Notes under the pieces: generated by a model | Seen by the model: the letters and a program-made list of their open reading frames with translations, nothing else | The model's database searches: none | What the model was told of the DNA's origin: nothing | Origin: SLHU01 sp009929975 | GTDB lineage: Bacteria > Bacillota > Clostridia > Saccharofermentanales > UBA5734 | Length of the DNA: 64,000 nt | Reading direction: 5' to 3' | Assembly (NCBI GenBank): GCA_040776905.1 | Contig: JAXGZQ010000002.1 | Coordinates: 598,847 to 662,846 of the forward strand | In this document: positions 8,253-17,344 of the stretch, piece after piece | Layout: each line of letters begins with the position of its first letter | Numbering within the stretch: the first letter of the stretch is position 1 | Made by a program: the position numbers and the translations under genes

Positions 8253-8993
8253 TTACCAAGGCTGAACAGTCTCATCCGAAAAAATTGACGCGAGATCAGA
8301 ATCGGTCAGCGGGTAGTCGGACCAGGGTTTTTCCTGTGGCGGCGCATCAGAAAATGAACACCATGTCCGCCTGACGGGATGCTCAAACGCGAGATGAGCC
8401 GCATGCAGCGCGACCCACGGACCCTCCCGTGCCGCGTCCACCGATTCTGTCTGATAGCGGCGGTCGCCGCAGATCGGATAACCGCGGCTGGCCAGTTGAA
8501 CTCGGATCTGATGACCACGTCCGCTGCCGAGACGAATGGCCAGCAGCGACTGGTCGAGATCAGGCCGCCAGGCCAGGCGGCGATACGCCAGCCAGGCCTC
8601 CTTCCCTTCACCAGCATCAGCAACCGTAACCTGATTCTGGCTGCGATCCTTGACCAGATAATCGTGCCACTCGCCGGACGGCGGCTGAACACATCCCTGC
8701 ACCACAGTCAGATACTCCTTGATGATCCGCCGTTCACGCACCTGGGCGGAGAGCCGGCTAGCGGCTTTTGATGTCCTGGCCACGACGAGAAGACCACCGA
8801 CCGGCCGGTCCAGCCGGTGAACCAGGCCAAGGAAGACCTGCCCTGGTTTCTGATAGCGTTCCGCGATATCCTGTTTCAACCAGGTCAGCAGGTCGATGTC
8901 CCCGCTGTGATCAGCCTGTGTCAACATTCCAGCCGGTTTGCGCACCACCAGAATATGATTATCCTCATATAAGATGACCGGACGCGTTTCCAT
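8253..8993 (-). CDS. RluA-family pseudouridine synthase
   Basis: A 246-residue RNA-modifying enzyme that isomerises uridine to pseudouridine in rRNA or tRNA. The catalytic motif VHRLDRPVGGLLV contains the invariant aspartate. Also typical are the opening YEDNHILVVRKPAGM, the KEYL stretch and GRGHQIRVQLA near the C-terminus. There is no S4 domain, so it resembles the short RluA/RluD-like group; the exact target base is unknown. The ATG at 8993 overlaps the TGA of the upstream methyltransferase gene (TGATG), indicating translational coupling of two RNA-modification genes. Confidence 0.92.
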   Translation of the reverse strand: METRPVILYEDNHILVVRKPAGMLTQADHSGDIDLLTWLKQDIAERYQKPGQVFLGLVHRLDRPVGGLLVVARTSKAASRLSAQVRERRIIKEYLTVVQGCVQPPSGEWHDYLVKDRSQNQVTVADAGEGKEAWLAYRRLAWRPDLDQSLLAIRLGSGRGHQIRVQLASRGYPICGDRRYQTESVDAAREGPWVALHAAHLAFEHPVRRTWCSFSDAPPQEKPWSDYPLTDSDLASIFSDETVQPW

Positions 8994-9868
8994 CAGGCCC
9001 CCGTCCAGCGGCCGGTGAATCCACACGGCAGAAATAGCGGCCGCCGGCTGACCGGCAAAGCCAGTTCCTCTGCTTCCGCCTGGCCGCCATACCGCGAACT
9101 GATCACCAGCGACAGCATATTCGCCGCAACCGCCGGTGACAACCCGTTGCTGTAGGCATTAATGATGAAGAAAAGCGGCTGATCGGACAGCAGACGGCTG
9201 CAGCGGTCAATCAGGTCATAAAGGCTATCTTCAATTTTCCACAGTTCGCCGTTCGGTCCACGTCCATAAGCCGGCGGATCCATGATGATCCCGTCATAAC
9301 GCCGGCCACGCCGAATTTCCCGCTCTACGAATTTGAGGACATCGTCTACGATATAGCGGATATAGCAGTCGCCCAGTCCGGACAGCTGAACATTCTGCCG
9401 GGCCCAGCTGACCATTCCTTTCGAGGCGTCAAGATGAACCACTTCATCCGCTCCGGCCATCGCGCTGGCGACGGTTGCTCCTCCGGTATAGGCGAACAGG
9501 TTGAGTACCCTGACCGTGCGCCCCTGCTCTTTCGCCTGATGGATGATCCGGCTGGTAAAATCCCAGTTGGCCGCCTGCTCGGGAAACAGACCGGTGTGCT
9601 TGAACCCTGTCGGCTCAACCTGGAAAACCAGATCTCCATAAAGACCCGGATAACGAATCTGCCAGGTTTTCGGCAGCGGCCGCTGCGCCTGCCAGCGTCC
9701 ACCGCCGCCGTCACGCAGATAGAGCGCGTCCGGCTTCGGCCATTGGTCATGCGGCCAGATCGCCTGCGGATCGGGACGCTGCAGGATATAGTCGCCCCAG
9801 CGCTCAAGTTTGTCGCCCGAGCCTGCGTCCATCAGTTCATAATCCTGCCAGCGGTTCGCGATATACAT
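8993..9868 (-). CDS. Class I SAM-dependent methyltransferase (RlmI/RlmK-like)
   Basis: A 291-residue methyltransferase of the COG1092-like group, probably acting on 23S rRNA. The SAM-binding motif I is LNLFAYTGGATVASA, motif II includes VVHLDASKGMVSWARQN, and the catalytic NPPY-type motif is DPPAYGRGP. Unlike RlmI, it has no PUA domain, only a short N-terminal region (YIANRWQDYELMDAGSGDKL) typical of the shorter Firmicute relatives. Start at 9868 was preferred because AGAGG lies 7 nt upstream. Coupled to the downstream pseudouridine synthase by a one-base overlap. Confidence 0.87.
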   Translation of the reverse strand: MYIANRWQDYELMDAGSGDKLERWGDYILQRPDPQAIWPHDQWPKPDALYLRDGGGGRWQAQRPLPKTWQIRYPGLYGDLVFQVEPTGFKHTGLFPEQAANWDFTSRIIHQAKEQGRTVRVLNLFAYTGGATVASAMAGADEVVHLDASKGMVSWARQNVQLSGLGDCYIRYIVDDVLKFVEREIRRGRRYDGIIMDPPAYGRGPNGELWKIEDSLYDLIDRCSRLLSDQPLFFIINAYSNGLSPAVAANMLSLVISSRYGGQAEAEELALPVSRRPLFLPCGFTGRWTGA

Positions 9869-9997
9869 GATCATGCCTCTTTCCCTGAAAACTGGCCTGA
9901 TTATAGCACAATTCTGAACAATCATGACAATCATGCAGGCATCAGCTGTTTTGGTTTATAATGGAGAATAATTATGCGCGTGAAAGCAGGTGAACCG

Positions 9998-10690
9998 ATG
10001 ACCAGCACCCCTCATATTCTTATTTGCGATGATGATCCGGTTGTCCATGAGTCACTGGGCATTTATCTTGCCGCCGAGCGTTATCATTACAGTTCGGCCT
10101 TTGACGGCGAACAGGCTCTGGCTTCATTTGAGCAGGAGCAGCCGGATTTGATCATCCTTGATCTGATGATGCCGAAACGATCCGGCACTGATGTCTGCCG
10201 TGAAATACGCAAGACCAGCAAAGTGCCGATCATCATGCTGACCGCCAGAGGCGAGGAAATCGACCGTGTGCTCGGGCTCGAACTGGGAGCCGATGACTAT
10301 ATCGTCAAGCCCTTCAGTCCACGCGAAGTAATCGCCAGAATCAAAGCCGTCATGCGGCGGCTCGGCGACCGCCAGGCCGACAGCTCAGGCACCCTGCGCT
10401 TCGACCGGCTGGAGATCAGCCTGGAAAACTACCAGGTCCGTCTCGACGGCACGATCATCGCCTGTACACCGAAAGAAGTCGAGATTCTTCATCTTTTGGC
10501 ATCTCATCCCGGCCAGGTCATGGACCGGGAGCAGATTCTTTCGCAGATCTGGGGATATGACTATTTTGGTGATACACGCACCGTCGACACCCATATCAAG
10601 CGGATCCGCCAGAAGATACAGCTGGACAACGCCCCGTGGGGTTTGATGACCGTCTACGGGGTCGGATACAAATTCGAGGTTTTTCACTGA
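9998..10690 (+). CDS. OmpR/PhoB-family response regulator
   Basis: A 230-residue two-component transcription regulator. The receiver domain (about 1-122) has D11-D13, phospho-acceptor D55 in LIILDLMMP, T in MLTARGEE and K in DDYIVKPF. The C-terminal winged-helix domain (about 130-228) contains LTPKEVEIL-like sequence (CTPKEVEILHLLA), the recognition-helix region RTVDTHIKRIRQKI and the VYGVGYKFE wing. AGGTGA precedes the ATG at 9998. The kinase gene begins directly after its stop codon, so the two form one operon. The PhoB/PhoR or WalR/WalK style is clear; the signal sensed is not. Confidence 0.95.
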   Translation: MTSTPHILICDDDPVVHESLGIYLAAERYHYSSAFDGEQALASFEQEQPDLIILDLMMPKRSGTDVCREIRKTSKVPIIMLTARGEEIDRVLGLELGADDYIVKPFSPREVIARIKAVMRRLGDRQADSSGTLRFDRLEISLENYQVRLDGTIIACTPKEVEILHLLASHPGQVMDREQILSQIWGYDYFGDTRTVDTHIKRIRQKIQLDNAPWGLMTVYGVGYKFEVFH

Positions 10691-12484
10691 ATGCAGAAAA
10701 GTCTGTTCTTCCGCCGGGTACTCCTTCTGCTGCTGATGGCGCTGCTCCTCTGGACGGTGCTGACCGCTGTAATTTACGGACTGATTTCCCGACCCGTCTT
10801 TACCCGGATCAAAGTGGATGAACTGCGCCCCAAGGCTGAATCTGTCGCCTCGATCGCCGCCGCCGGTTTTATCCAGCAGGACCCCTATCTGGACAGCCTG
10901 CTCAGTTCAGCGTTTGAGTTCTTTGATGCCTGGGTCTTTGTCATTGATGGCCTCAGCGGAGAGATCCGCAGCTCCTCCCTGCCGCAAAGCACGGCCAGCG
11001 AACAGGAGATCCACCAGCTGCTCGAACAGAACTCCCCGCAGATTCTCAGCGGCGACTATACCTCAATCTGGTTTACACGGAAAATACAAAGCGGCGAAAT
11101 GCTGTTCATCGGTGTTCCGGTCAGTGTCAGCTTCGGCCGCCAGAACAGTGTGGTCGGCGCTGTTTATTTCGTCCGCCCGCTGGAGGAATTGAACGCCGGC
11201 CTGCGCAGCCTGAACATCGCGCTGCTCGGTGCTTCACTGCTGGTTTTGCTGATCATGATCCTGCCGACTTATCTGGCGACAGTTCACCTGATCCGTCCGC
11301 TGCGCCAGACCCGGGATGTTGCCCTGGCCATGGCTAAGGGCAATTTCACAGTCCGCGCGGATACCCGCATGCATGGCGAGATCGGAGAACTGGCGACGAC
11401 CATGAATCAGCTGGCCGCACAGCTTGACCAGTCAATTTCCGCACTGACACTGGAGCGCAACCGGCTGCGCCAGATTATCGAAGGCATGGGCGAAGGCCTG
11501 ATCGCTGTTGACCCGGATCGGAGCATCACCCGGATGAATCGCGCCGCGACCCGCCTGCTCATGATCCCTGACAGCGATCCCGCTCAGTCCGATGGATTGA
11601 CGGCGACCGTGTTCTCCTCCTACCCTGAACTTGAACAGGCCATCAGCCGGGTTCTGTCTGACGGGGATCCGCTGATCCATATCGTGCACCAGCCGGATGA
11701 GAAACTGATTGAAATTCAGATCGCCCGCCTGCCGGACAGCCGCGATGAGACGGCCGGAGCGGTCGCCCTGCTGCGCGATATCACAGAATCAGAGCGTCTG
11801 GAACAGACACGGCGCGAATATGTCGCGAACATCTCGCATGAACTGAGAACGCCGCTGACAGCGATCCGGGGACTTTTGGAACCGCTCAGCGACGGGATGG
11901 TCAGCGATGAGACAACCCGACGGCGATATTATGGCATCCTGCTGCGGGAGACCGCCCGCCTCTCCCATCTGATCGATGACATGTTGGAACTGTCGCGTCT
12001 GCAGGCCCATGCCCAGCCGATTGAGATGAGCCGGCTGCGGCTGCAGGATCTGCTGCCGGATCTCGAGATGAAATACCGCAGCCAGGCAGAAGACAATGAA
12101 TTAGAACTGGTCATGCCGGACCAGCTGGACCAGTGTCCGCCGGTCAGCGGCAACGCGGCCAGAATTGAACAGGTACTGGTCATCCTGATCGATAACGCGA
12201 TCAAGTTCACCCCGGCCGGCGGTCGTGTCAGCCTGGAATTATCCTGGGATCAGGAGCTGGTCTGGATGACGGTCCGTGATACCGGCATCGGAATCGACCC
12301 GCGCGATATCGATCACGTGTTCGACCGGTTCTATAAAGCTGACAAGGCACACCAGCAGCCGGGCACCGGCCTGGGTCTTTCGATCGCCCGTGAGATTCTC
12401 AGCCGGATGAAGCAGACGATTACCGTCAGCAGCGTGCCGGACCAGGGCACAGCCTTCACCTTTTCGCTCAGTCGTTTTTATTGA
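10691..12484 (+). CDS. Sensor histidine kinase (PhoR/WalK-like) with HAMP and PAS domains
   Basis: A 597-residue membrane kinase. A first transmembrane helix at about 8-30 and a second at about 172-195 bracket an extracellular sensing domain of about 140 residues. Then follow HAMP (RPLRQTRDVALAMAKGNF onward), a PAS domain (about 255-365), and HisKA with phospho-accepting H383 in ANISHELRTPLTAI. The ATPase domain shows the N box LIDNAIKF, G1 DTGIGID, F box FYKADKAH and G2 GTGLGLSIA. The ATG follows the regulator's TGA without a gap, so the two are translationally linked. The extracellular domain gave no recognisable ligand family. Confidence 0.95.
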   Translation: MQKSLFFRRVLLLLLMALLLWTVLTAVIYGLISRPVFTRIKVDELRPKAESVASIAAAGFIQQDPYLDSLLSSAFEFFDAWVFVIDGLSGEIRSSSLPQSTASEQEIHQLLEQNSPQILSGDYTSIWFTRKIQSGEMLFIGVPVSVSFGRQNSVVGAVYFVRPLEELNAGLRSLNIALLGASLLVLLIMILPTYLATVHLIRPLRQTRDVALAMAKGNFTVRADTRMHGEIGELATTMNQLAAQLDQSISALTLERNRLRQIIEGMGEGLIAVDPDRSITRMNRAATRLLMIPDSDPAQSDGLTATVFSSYPELEQAISRVLSDGDPLIHIVHQPDEKLIEIQIARLPDSRDETAGAVALLRDITESERLEQTRREYVANISHELRTPLTAIRGLLEPLSDGMVSDETTRRRYYGILLRETARLSHLIDDMLELSRLQAHAQPIEMSRLRLQDLLPDLEMKYRSQAEDNELELVMPDQLDQCPPVSGNAARIEQVLVILIDNAIKFTPAGGRVSLELSWDQELVWMTVRDTGIGIDPRDIDHVFDRFYKADKAHQQPGTGLGLSIAREILSRMKQTITVSSVPDQGTAFTFSLSRFY

Positions 12485-12609
12485 GAATTATGATACCTGA
12501 TTGTTGTGGTAAGGTCATAGTCTCTTCATACTTTATCGCTAAACTGACGATGGAATCAGACCATATGGTGATTGTCCGACTATCCCTTGATGATGAGAAA
12601 GGATCCTGC

Positions 12610-13023
12610 ATGATTCTGGTATGCGTCACTGAACAGAAGTCCTGCCGCCGCTTGATCGACGCCGGTCATAAACTGGCGGAGAAAGCCGGGATGCCGCTCA
12701 AAGTCATCTGTGTCCGCAGTCCGGAGCAGAACCGGTGGCTGGCCAGTGAAGAAGTTGAGGAACTGTTGGCAGCCGCCAGAGAAAAAGAAGCTGAAATGAT
12801 CATCAAGTTCAGCCATGATCCGGTACAGGCGGTCAGCAGCTATATCGCCAGCCAGCCGATCCGAGCGATTCTGACGGGTACACCGTCATACGACCAACGC
12901 AGTCTGTTTATTCAGGCACTGTCACGCCGGCATTCAGGAATTCCCCTGATCCAGGTTGATACGGCCGGCCGTTGTCAGACTGATATGACGCTGAAACCGG
13001 TCCGGACTGCATCCAGCTCCTGA
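12610..13023 (+). CDS. Universal-stress-protein-like / KdpD middle-domain-like protein
   Basis: A 137-residue cytoplasmic protein with the pattern of a Usp-type alpha/beta fold: MILVCVTEQKSCRRLIDAG at the start, an ASEEVEELL helix, and AILTGTP near the phosphate-loop position. Such stand-alone modules resemble the universal stress domain inside the KdpD sensor kinase. The canonical Usp nucleotide motif G-x2-G-x9-G-S/T is not obvious, so nucleotide binding is uncertain. AAAGGA is 7 nt before the chosen ATG. It lies 125 nt after the kinase and just before rluF, and may be cotranscribed with the two-component genes. Confidence 0.6.
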   Translation: MILVCVTEQKSCRRLIDAGHKLAEKAGMPLKVICVRSPEQNRWLASEEVEELLAAAREKEAEMIIKFSHDPVQAVSSYIASQPIRAILTGTPSYDQRSLFIQALSRRHSGIPLIQVDTAGRCQTDMTLKPVRTASSS

Positions 13024-13045
13024 CGGCAGCAGACAGGAGCGATCA

Positions 13046-13816
13046 ATGAGTGAATCCCAGACGGTTCGACTGAACCGCTATATCGCAGACAGCGGTCTGT
13101 GCAGCCGCCGCGAGGCGGATCGCCTGATCAGTGAAGGCATCGTCACCATAGACGGCCAGATCGCGGTGCTCGGCCAGCGCGTCGAACCCGGCCAGACGGT
13201 CAGGGTCCGCGGCGAGGTTGTTCTGCCCCATGATCAGCCGGTCTATCTGGTTTTGCACAAACCCGCCGGCATCACCTGTACCACAGATTCACGCCGCCGT
13301 GACAACATTGTCGACTTCATCGGCTATCCGCAGCGCATCTACCCGATTGGCCGGCTGGACCGGGATTCAGAAGGACTGATCTTCCTGACCAATGACGGGA
13401 GTATTGTCAACAAGATTCTGCGTGCCGGCAACCGGCATGATAAAGAATACCGTGTGACGGTGGATCAGCCGCTGACCGGGGAATTTCTCCAGGGAATGGC
13501 ATCGGGTGTACCGATTCTCGACACGGTCACCAAGCCATGCAAAATCAGGCCTTCCGGCTCACATCAATTCACGATCATTCTGACACAGGGACTCAACCGG
13601 CAGATTCGCCGCATGTGTGAGTATTTCGGCTATTCGGTCGTCAGACTGGTGCGAACCCGCATCATGCATATCACACTCAGCGGGCTGAAATCAGGCGAAT
13701 GGCGCCACATGACGGCCCGGGAGGTTCATGAACTGCATCGCCTGACACGCGGATCACGCCATGAGCCGCCGGCTGGCGATCCCGCCGATGACACCGGCAG
13801 CAGCGACAGCCAGTAA
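13046..13816 (+). CDS. rluF: 23S rRNA pseudouridine synthase RluF (RsuA/RluB/E/F family)
   Basis: A 256-residue enzyme with an N-terminal S4 RNA-binding domain (VRLNRYIADSGLCSRREADR) and a catalytic domain with IGRLDRDSEGLIFLTNDG, whose aspartate attacks the uridine. The C-terminal GLNRQIRRMCEYFGYSVVRL is characteristic of RluF, which modifies U2604 in E. coli 23S rRNA and U35 of tRNA-Tyr; exact target here is inferred. The last 20 or so residues are low-complexity and polar. GGAG lies upstream of the ATG. It is convergent with the HAD hydrolase gene, with only 9 nt between the stops. Confidence 0.92.
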   Translation: MSESQTVRLNRYIADSGLCSRREADRLISEGIVTIDGQIAVLGQRVEPGQTVRVRGEVVLPHDQPVYLVLHKPAGITCTTDSRRRDNIVDFIGYPQRIYPIGRLDRDSEGLIFLTNDGSIVNKILRAGNRHDKEYRVTVDQPLTGEFLQGMASGVPILDTVTKPCKIRPSGSHQFTIILTQGLNRQIRRMCEYFGYSVVRLVRTRIMHITLSGLKSGEWRHMTAREVHELHRLTRGSRHEPPAGDPADDTGSSDSQ

Positions 13817-13825
13817 TCCCATCGC

Positions 13826-14629
13826 TCAGATTTCCAGGCCGCTGTCACCATCCGGACGGGTGATCACTTCACCGACATGGTTCAGGACATAGACAGGCCG
13901 GTACGGGAACTGGCCGATGGTCTCCCGGCTGGAAACGCCTGACATGACCAGAATTGTGTCGATTTCGGATTCAATACCGGCAATGATATCAGTATCCATG
14001 CGGTCGCCGATGATCACAGCGTCTTCCCGCTCACAGCCAAGCAGTTTCAATCCGGTCCGCATCATCAGCGGATTGGGTTTCCCGACAAAGTACGCGGTTC
14101 GGCCCGTCGCCAGCTCAATTGGCGCGATCAGGGCCTTGCAGGCCGGTACGATACCGTTTTCAGCCGGGCCGGTCATATCTGGATTCGTCCCGATCAGTTT
14201 CGCGCCGTTGAGCACCAGATTGACGGCTTTGCGGATCGAGTCATACGCGTAATTGTTGGTTTCACCGACGATGACATATTCTGGATCCACATCACTGAAT
14301 GTTACGCCCACTTCATAGAGCGCGTTCAACAGCCCCGACTGGCCGATCACATACGCCGTACAGCGGCGTGACTGGCTGGCGACGAAATCCGCGGTCGCCA
14401 GCGCGCTGGTGTAGAAATGCCGCTCTTCGACATCAAGCCCCATGTTCATCAGCCGCAGCCGCAGTTCACGCGGAGAGCGTTCGCTGCTGTTGGTCAGGAA
14501 GAGAAACTGCTTGTTCTCGCGCTGCAGCCATTCGACAAATTCCTTGACACCATCCAGAATCTTCTGGCCATGGTAGATCACGCCATCCATGTCGCAGATA
14601 AACCCTTTTTTCGCTCTGATCTGATCCAT
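13826..14629 (-). CDS. HAD-IIA family hydrolase (NagD-like phosphatase)
   Basis: A 267-residue cytoplasmic phosphatase of the haloacid dehalogenase superfamily. Motif I is GFICDMDGVIYHG with nucleophile and acid/base aspartates, motif II is FLTNSSERSPREL, motif III is the lysine in FVGKPNPLMM, and motif IV is VIIGDRMDTDI. The C2 cap insertion lies between motifs II and III. Relatives hydrolyse sugar or nucleotide monophosphates, but the substrate is unknown. GGAGGG is 5 nt before the ATG. It is the last gene of the MoxR operon, 17 nt after the thioredoxin-like gene. Confidence 0.93.
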   Translation of the reverse strand: MDQIRAKKGFICDMDGVIYHGQKILDGVKEFVEWLQRENKQFLFLTNSSERSPRELRLRLMNMGLDVEERHFYTSALATADFVASQSRRCTAYVIGQSGLLNALYEVGVTFSDVDPEYVIVGETNNYAYDSIRKAVNLVLNGAKLIGTNPDMTGPAENGIVPACKALIAPIELATGRTAYFVGKPNPLMMRTGLKLLGCEREDAVIIGDRMDTDIIAGIESEIDTILVMSGVSSRETIGQFPYRPVYVLNHVGEVITRPDGDSGLEI

Positions 14630-14646
14630 TTTCACCCTCCTGCCGG

Positions 14647-14910
14647 TCAGGACTCCAGCGCCTGGCGCAGCACCGCCTCAAGCTGCTGATGATCGACCGG
14701 GCCTTCATGTACCTTTTCCTCTCCGACATAGAAAGTCGGCACATAATAATAATCATATTGTCTGGCCCGCTCACGCTCACGACTTTCCTCGATGTATTCG
14801 ATTTCCAGTTTCTGATAGTCCGGATTCTGCTCAAGCAGTTCCTTGAGAATTTTGTGGGCCCTGCGGCAATAGCCGCAGAATCTCAGTTCAAAAAACATGA
14901 TTTTCTTCAT
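14647..14910 (-). CDS. Small glutaredoxin/thioredoxin-like protein
   Basis: An 87-residue protein with a CxxC redox motif in ELRFCGYCRRAHKIL and a cis-proline in YVPTFYVGEEKVHEG, the hallmarks of a glutaredoxin-fold disulfide reductase. There is no signal peptide, so it acts in the cytoplasm, probably as a small electron carrier for a reductase. The ATG overlaps the stop of the DUF4129 gene by four bases (ATGA), so translation is coupled. Partner proteins cannot be identified from sequence. Confidence 0.87.
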   Translation of the reverse strand: MKKIMFFELRFCGYCRRAHKILKELLEQNPDYQKLEIEYIEESRERERARQYDYYYVPTFYVGEEKVHEGPVDHQQLEAVLRQALES

Positions 14911-16226
14911 GACCTGTCGTCCTCTTCCCGTTGTTTTCCACTGACCATGCGCCGGGCCTGGCGGCACAGCAGCTGCATTCTCCGTACATCATCCGCATCA
15001 CACAGGTGATGGCCATAACGGGCTTTCTCATACAGCCCAGTCAGTTCATCCATCGCCAGTCCGCGCTGCCTTCGGGCCGCGGCCGCGTACTGTCGCGGAC
15101 TGTATCCTGTTTTCCATGGCAGTCCCCGCCGGATCAGATAACTAACCAGGCGTGCATAAGCCAGTCGGATCTTCTCCTCGTCATCCCGACCGAAGGGCTG
15201 CAGAATACGTCGGCCGGTCCGCCGGACCTGCTCACGCAGATCCTCACGCAGACGCGGGATCAGGGACTCTGCGATATCCTGATCCTGAGACGCGCTGTAG
15301 AACCGCCGATAGATGCGGAATATCCAGTAAATCAGCAGAGCGACCAGGCCGACGGCGACCAGGATGATAAACAGATAATATAAGGCATCCGACAAAAAAA
15401 CAAGCCAGGCCGGCGGCTCACCCGGTGGAAGAAGCTCCTCCGGCAGGCCCTGGCTCGGCTGCGGTTCAACCGGCGCCTGAGACGGTTCCGGTTCCAGATC
15501 GCCGCTCCTGTTCAGCAGGGAAAACAGCAGACGGAGCAGCGCGAGGATCTGGCGGCCGAGCCAGGGAAAGATCCGATGAATGCCAAGCAGCGGTGAGATT
15601 GAAAGCAGCAGCAGGGCAATCAGCGCATAGACTGCGAACAAAAGCTGATTGTATCGGCGGATTCGGCCGGCCGGCTGAGTCGGCATTGCCATGAACCGTT
15701 CCATCTGGTTGTCGAGTGAGCCGGCATGCCAACGCCAGATGGCCAGCAGCAGATGAACCGCCATGAAGTAAAAGAGAATCTGGCTGGTGGCGGTCAGCTG
15801 GAAATGGACTGCCAGAAGATTCAGGACGAAGATCAGAACAAAGGCCGGAATCTGTCCGAAAAACAAAGACGGCATCGTTTCAGCCGGCCGCATCAGCCGC
15901 AGGACGAACGAACGCAGTACGATGAAAACCAGGCCGCCGATCAAAATCAGAACCGGCAGGAGGCTGGCCGGCAGCGTCAGCGGTATGAAAACAGAGAGCG
16001 CCAGAAGAAGAAAATAGGACCAGATATGCCGAAAGAATAAACGTAGTAGAAACATCAGAAGATAACTGACACTGAAGATCAGCATCAGCCATACCTGTTG
16101 AACCGGAACCAGCCAGGCAGTCAACAGAAGCAAACCCGCCATGATCAGCAGACCCTGCATCAGTTCTGTCAGACAAAGATGAAGCGAGATCCGGCGCCGC
16201 AGCCAGGACAGACGGTCAGCTGACAT
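14907..16226 (-). CDS. DUF4129 domain membrane protein
   Basis: A 439-residue membrane protein. The first half has about five or six hydrophobic helices. A Pro/Glu/Gln-rich external segment (EPEPSQAPVEPQPSQG) is followed by a further helix (LSDALYYLFIILVAVGLVALL). The cytoplasmic C-terminal DUF4129 region contains IRLAYARLVSYLIRRGLPWK and SPRQYAAAARRQ. DUF4129 proteins are found with MoxR, DUF58 and transglutaminase-like proteins, as here except that the transglutaminase is missing. The start at 16226 has GGGAGGTG 7 nt upstream and overlaps the DUF58 gene by 11 nt. Function unknown; envelope maturation or chaperoning is the usual guess. Confidence 0.82.
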   Translation of the reverse strand: MSADRLSWLRRRISLHLCLTELMQGLLIMAGLLLLTAWLVPVQQVWLMLIFSVSYLLMFLLRLFFRHIWSYFLLLALSVFIPLTLPASLLPVLILIGGLVFIVLRSFVLRLMRPAETMPSLFFGQIPAFVLIFVLNLLAVHFQLTATSQILFYFMAVHLLLAIWRWHAGSLDNQMERFMAMPTQPAGRIRRYNQLLFAVYALIALLLLSISPLLGIHRIFPWLGRQILALLRLLFSLLNRSGDLEPEPSQAPVEPQPSQGLPEELLPPGEPPAWLVFLSDALYYLFIILVAVGLVALLIYWIFRIYRRFYSASQDQDIAESLIPRLREDLREQVRRTGRRILQPFGRDDEEKIRLAYARLVSYLIRRGLPWKTGYSPRQYAAAARRQRGLAMDELTGLYEKARYGHHLCDADDVRRMQLLCRQARRMVSGKQREEDDRS

Positions 16227-17343
16227 GGCGACGCACCTCCCAGCTGAAGACTTCGCCGCTGATCTCCGGCAGCCGGCCGCGCCGGTCACTGTATAGCGGA
16301 ACAATCCAGATTCCCTGTCCGCCGCCGGATTGGTGCTCTTCCCAGATCCGGGTCAGTTCCGATGAACAGTTGAGCGAGATCATCAGCAGCACCGGACTGC
16401 CGCCGCCGACCGCCAGGCGCTGGCGCAGCAGATCCGCGAACCCGGCCGGTTTCTGGCCCAGGTCAAGCCGGCCCAGCTGTTCGAGCACCGCCTGGACATG
16501 CCGTTGTGAACGGCCGTGGGAGACATCGCTGATGTCTTTGCTGACGATATCGCGCGCATTGGTCAGGAGCGAACAGCTGACGCCGTCTTCAATCAGATAC
16601 TGAGTCAGCGATCCGGCAATCCGGATCCCTTCTTCAATCAGCCGTTCTTCATAAAACGCTCCGTCCGGTTCCACATTGAGCAGGATCAGGACTTCGCGCG
16701 CCGCGGTCACTTCATGTACATTGACTTTGAGATCGCCGGTTCTGGCCGTGGCCATCCAATTGATCGACCGCATGGTGTCATAGCTCTGATACTCACGAAT
16801 ACTTCTGAACTCGAACGGATCCGGATTCAGTGACTGGCGGCTGATGATCTCACCGATCAGATGCTGATAGGGAATCTGCAGACTTTCCCGCGGAATCAGC
16901 CGCGGACAGACGGTCAGGATCGAACTGCTGTCGGCATGGCTGACCAGTTTGCGGGTCAGCAGCAGGTCACTGCTGATCAGATCAATACTCTTGATCGAAT
17001 AATAACCCCGCTTATTCATATAGACGGGCAGCCGCCGGGTAATCCGCTGGTACATGCCGATGGAGAACAGGTCTTCCCGGTAATAGTCATCACTAACGGT
17101 CGCGTGGATATTATCAGGAAACAGTAGATGACGGGAGACCTGGAACTTGACGGTCAGCCAGGGCAGCGGCAAGGGTTTACGGCTGGTAATCTGTTCGTTG
17201 AGAATCAGCTGCTCGCCTTCCTGACCGACTTTCGCTGAGAAAAAAAGATCAATCGTCAGTTTGGACGACCAATAGCGGCTGTAAATCAAACGCTGCAGCC
17301 AGATGAGCAGCGCGAACATGATCAGCAGCGTAAATAGAACCAT
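16216..17343 (-). CDS. DUF58 domain-containing protein
   Basis: A 375-residue protein with one N-terminal membrane helix (VLFTLLIMFALLIWLQRLIY) and a DUF58 region containing IREYQSYDTMRSINWMATAR and GDLKVNVHE. The fold is related to von Willebrand factor A domains; the C-terminal half (VLILLNVEPDGAF, VLLMISLNCSSELT) fits this. DUF58 proteins work as partners of MoxR AAA+ ATPases. The gene begins one base after the moxR stop and overlaps the following DUF4129 gene, so the three are clearly one translational unit. Confidence 0.9.
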   Translation of the reverse strand: MVLFTLLIMFALLIWLQRLIYSRYWSSKLTIDLFFSAKVGQEGEQLILNEQITSRKPLPLPWLTVKFQVSRHLLFPDNIHATVSDDYYREDLFSIGMYQRITRRLPVYMNKRGYYSIKSIDLISSDLLLTRKLVSHADSSSILTVCPRLIPRESLQIPYQHLIGEIISRQSLNPDPFEFRSIREYQSYDTMRSINWMATARTGDLKVNVHEVTAAREVLILLNVEPDGAFYEERLIEEGIRIAGSLTQYLIEDGVSCSLLTNARDIVSKDISDVSHGRSQRHVQAVLEQLGRLDLGQKPAGFADLLRQRLAVGGGSPVLLMISLNCSSELTRIWEEHQSGGGQGIWIVPLYSDRRGRLPEISGEVFSWEVRRHVS

Positions 17344-17344
17344 A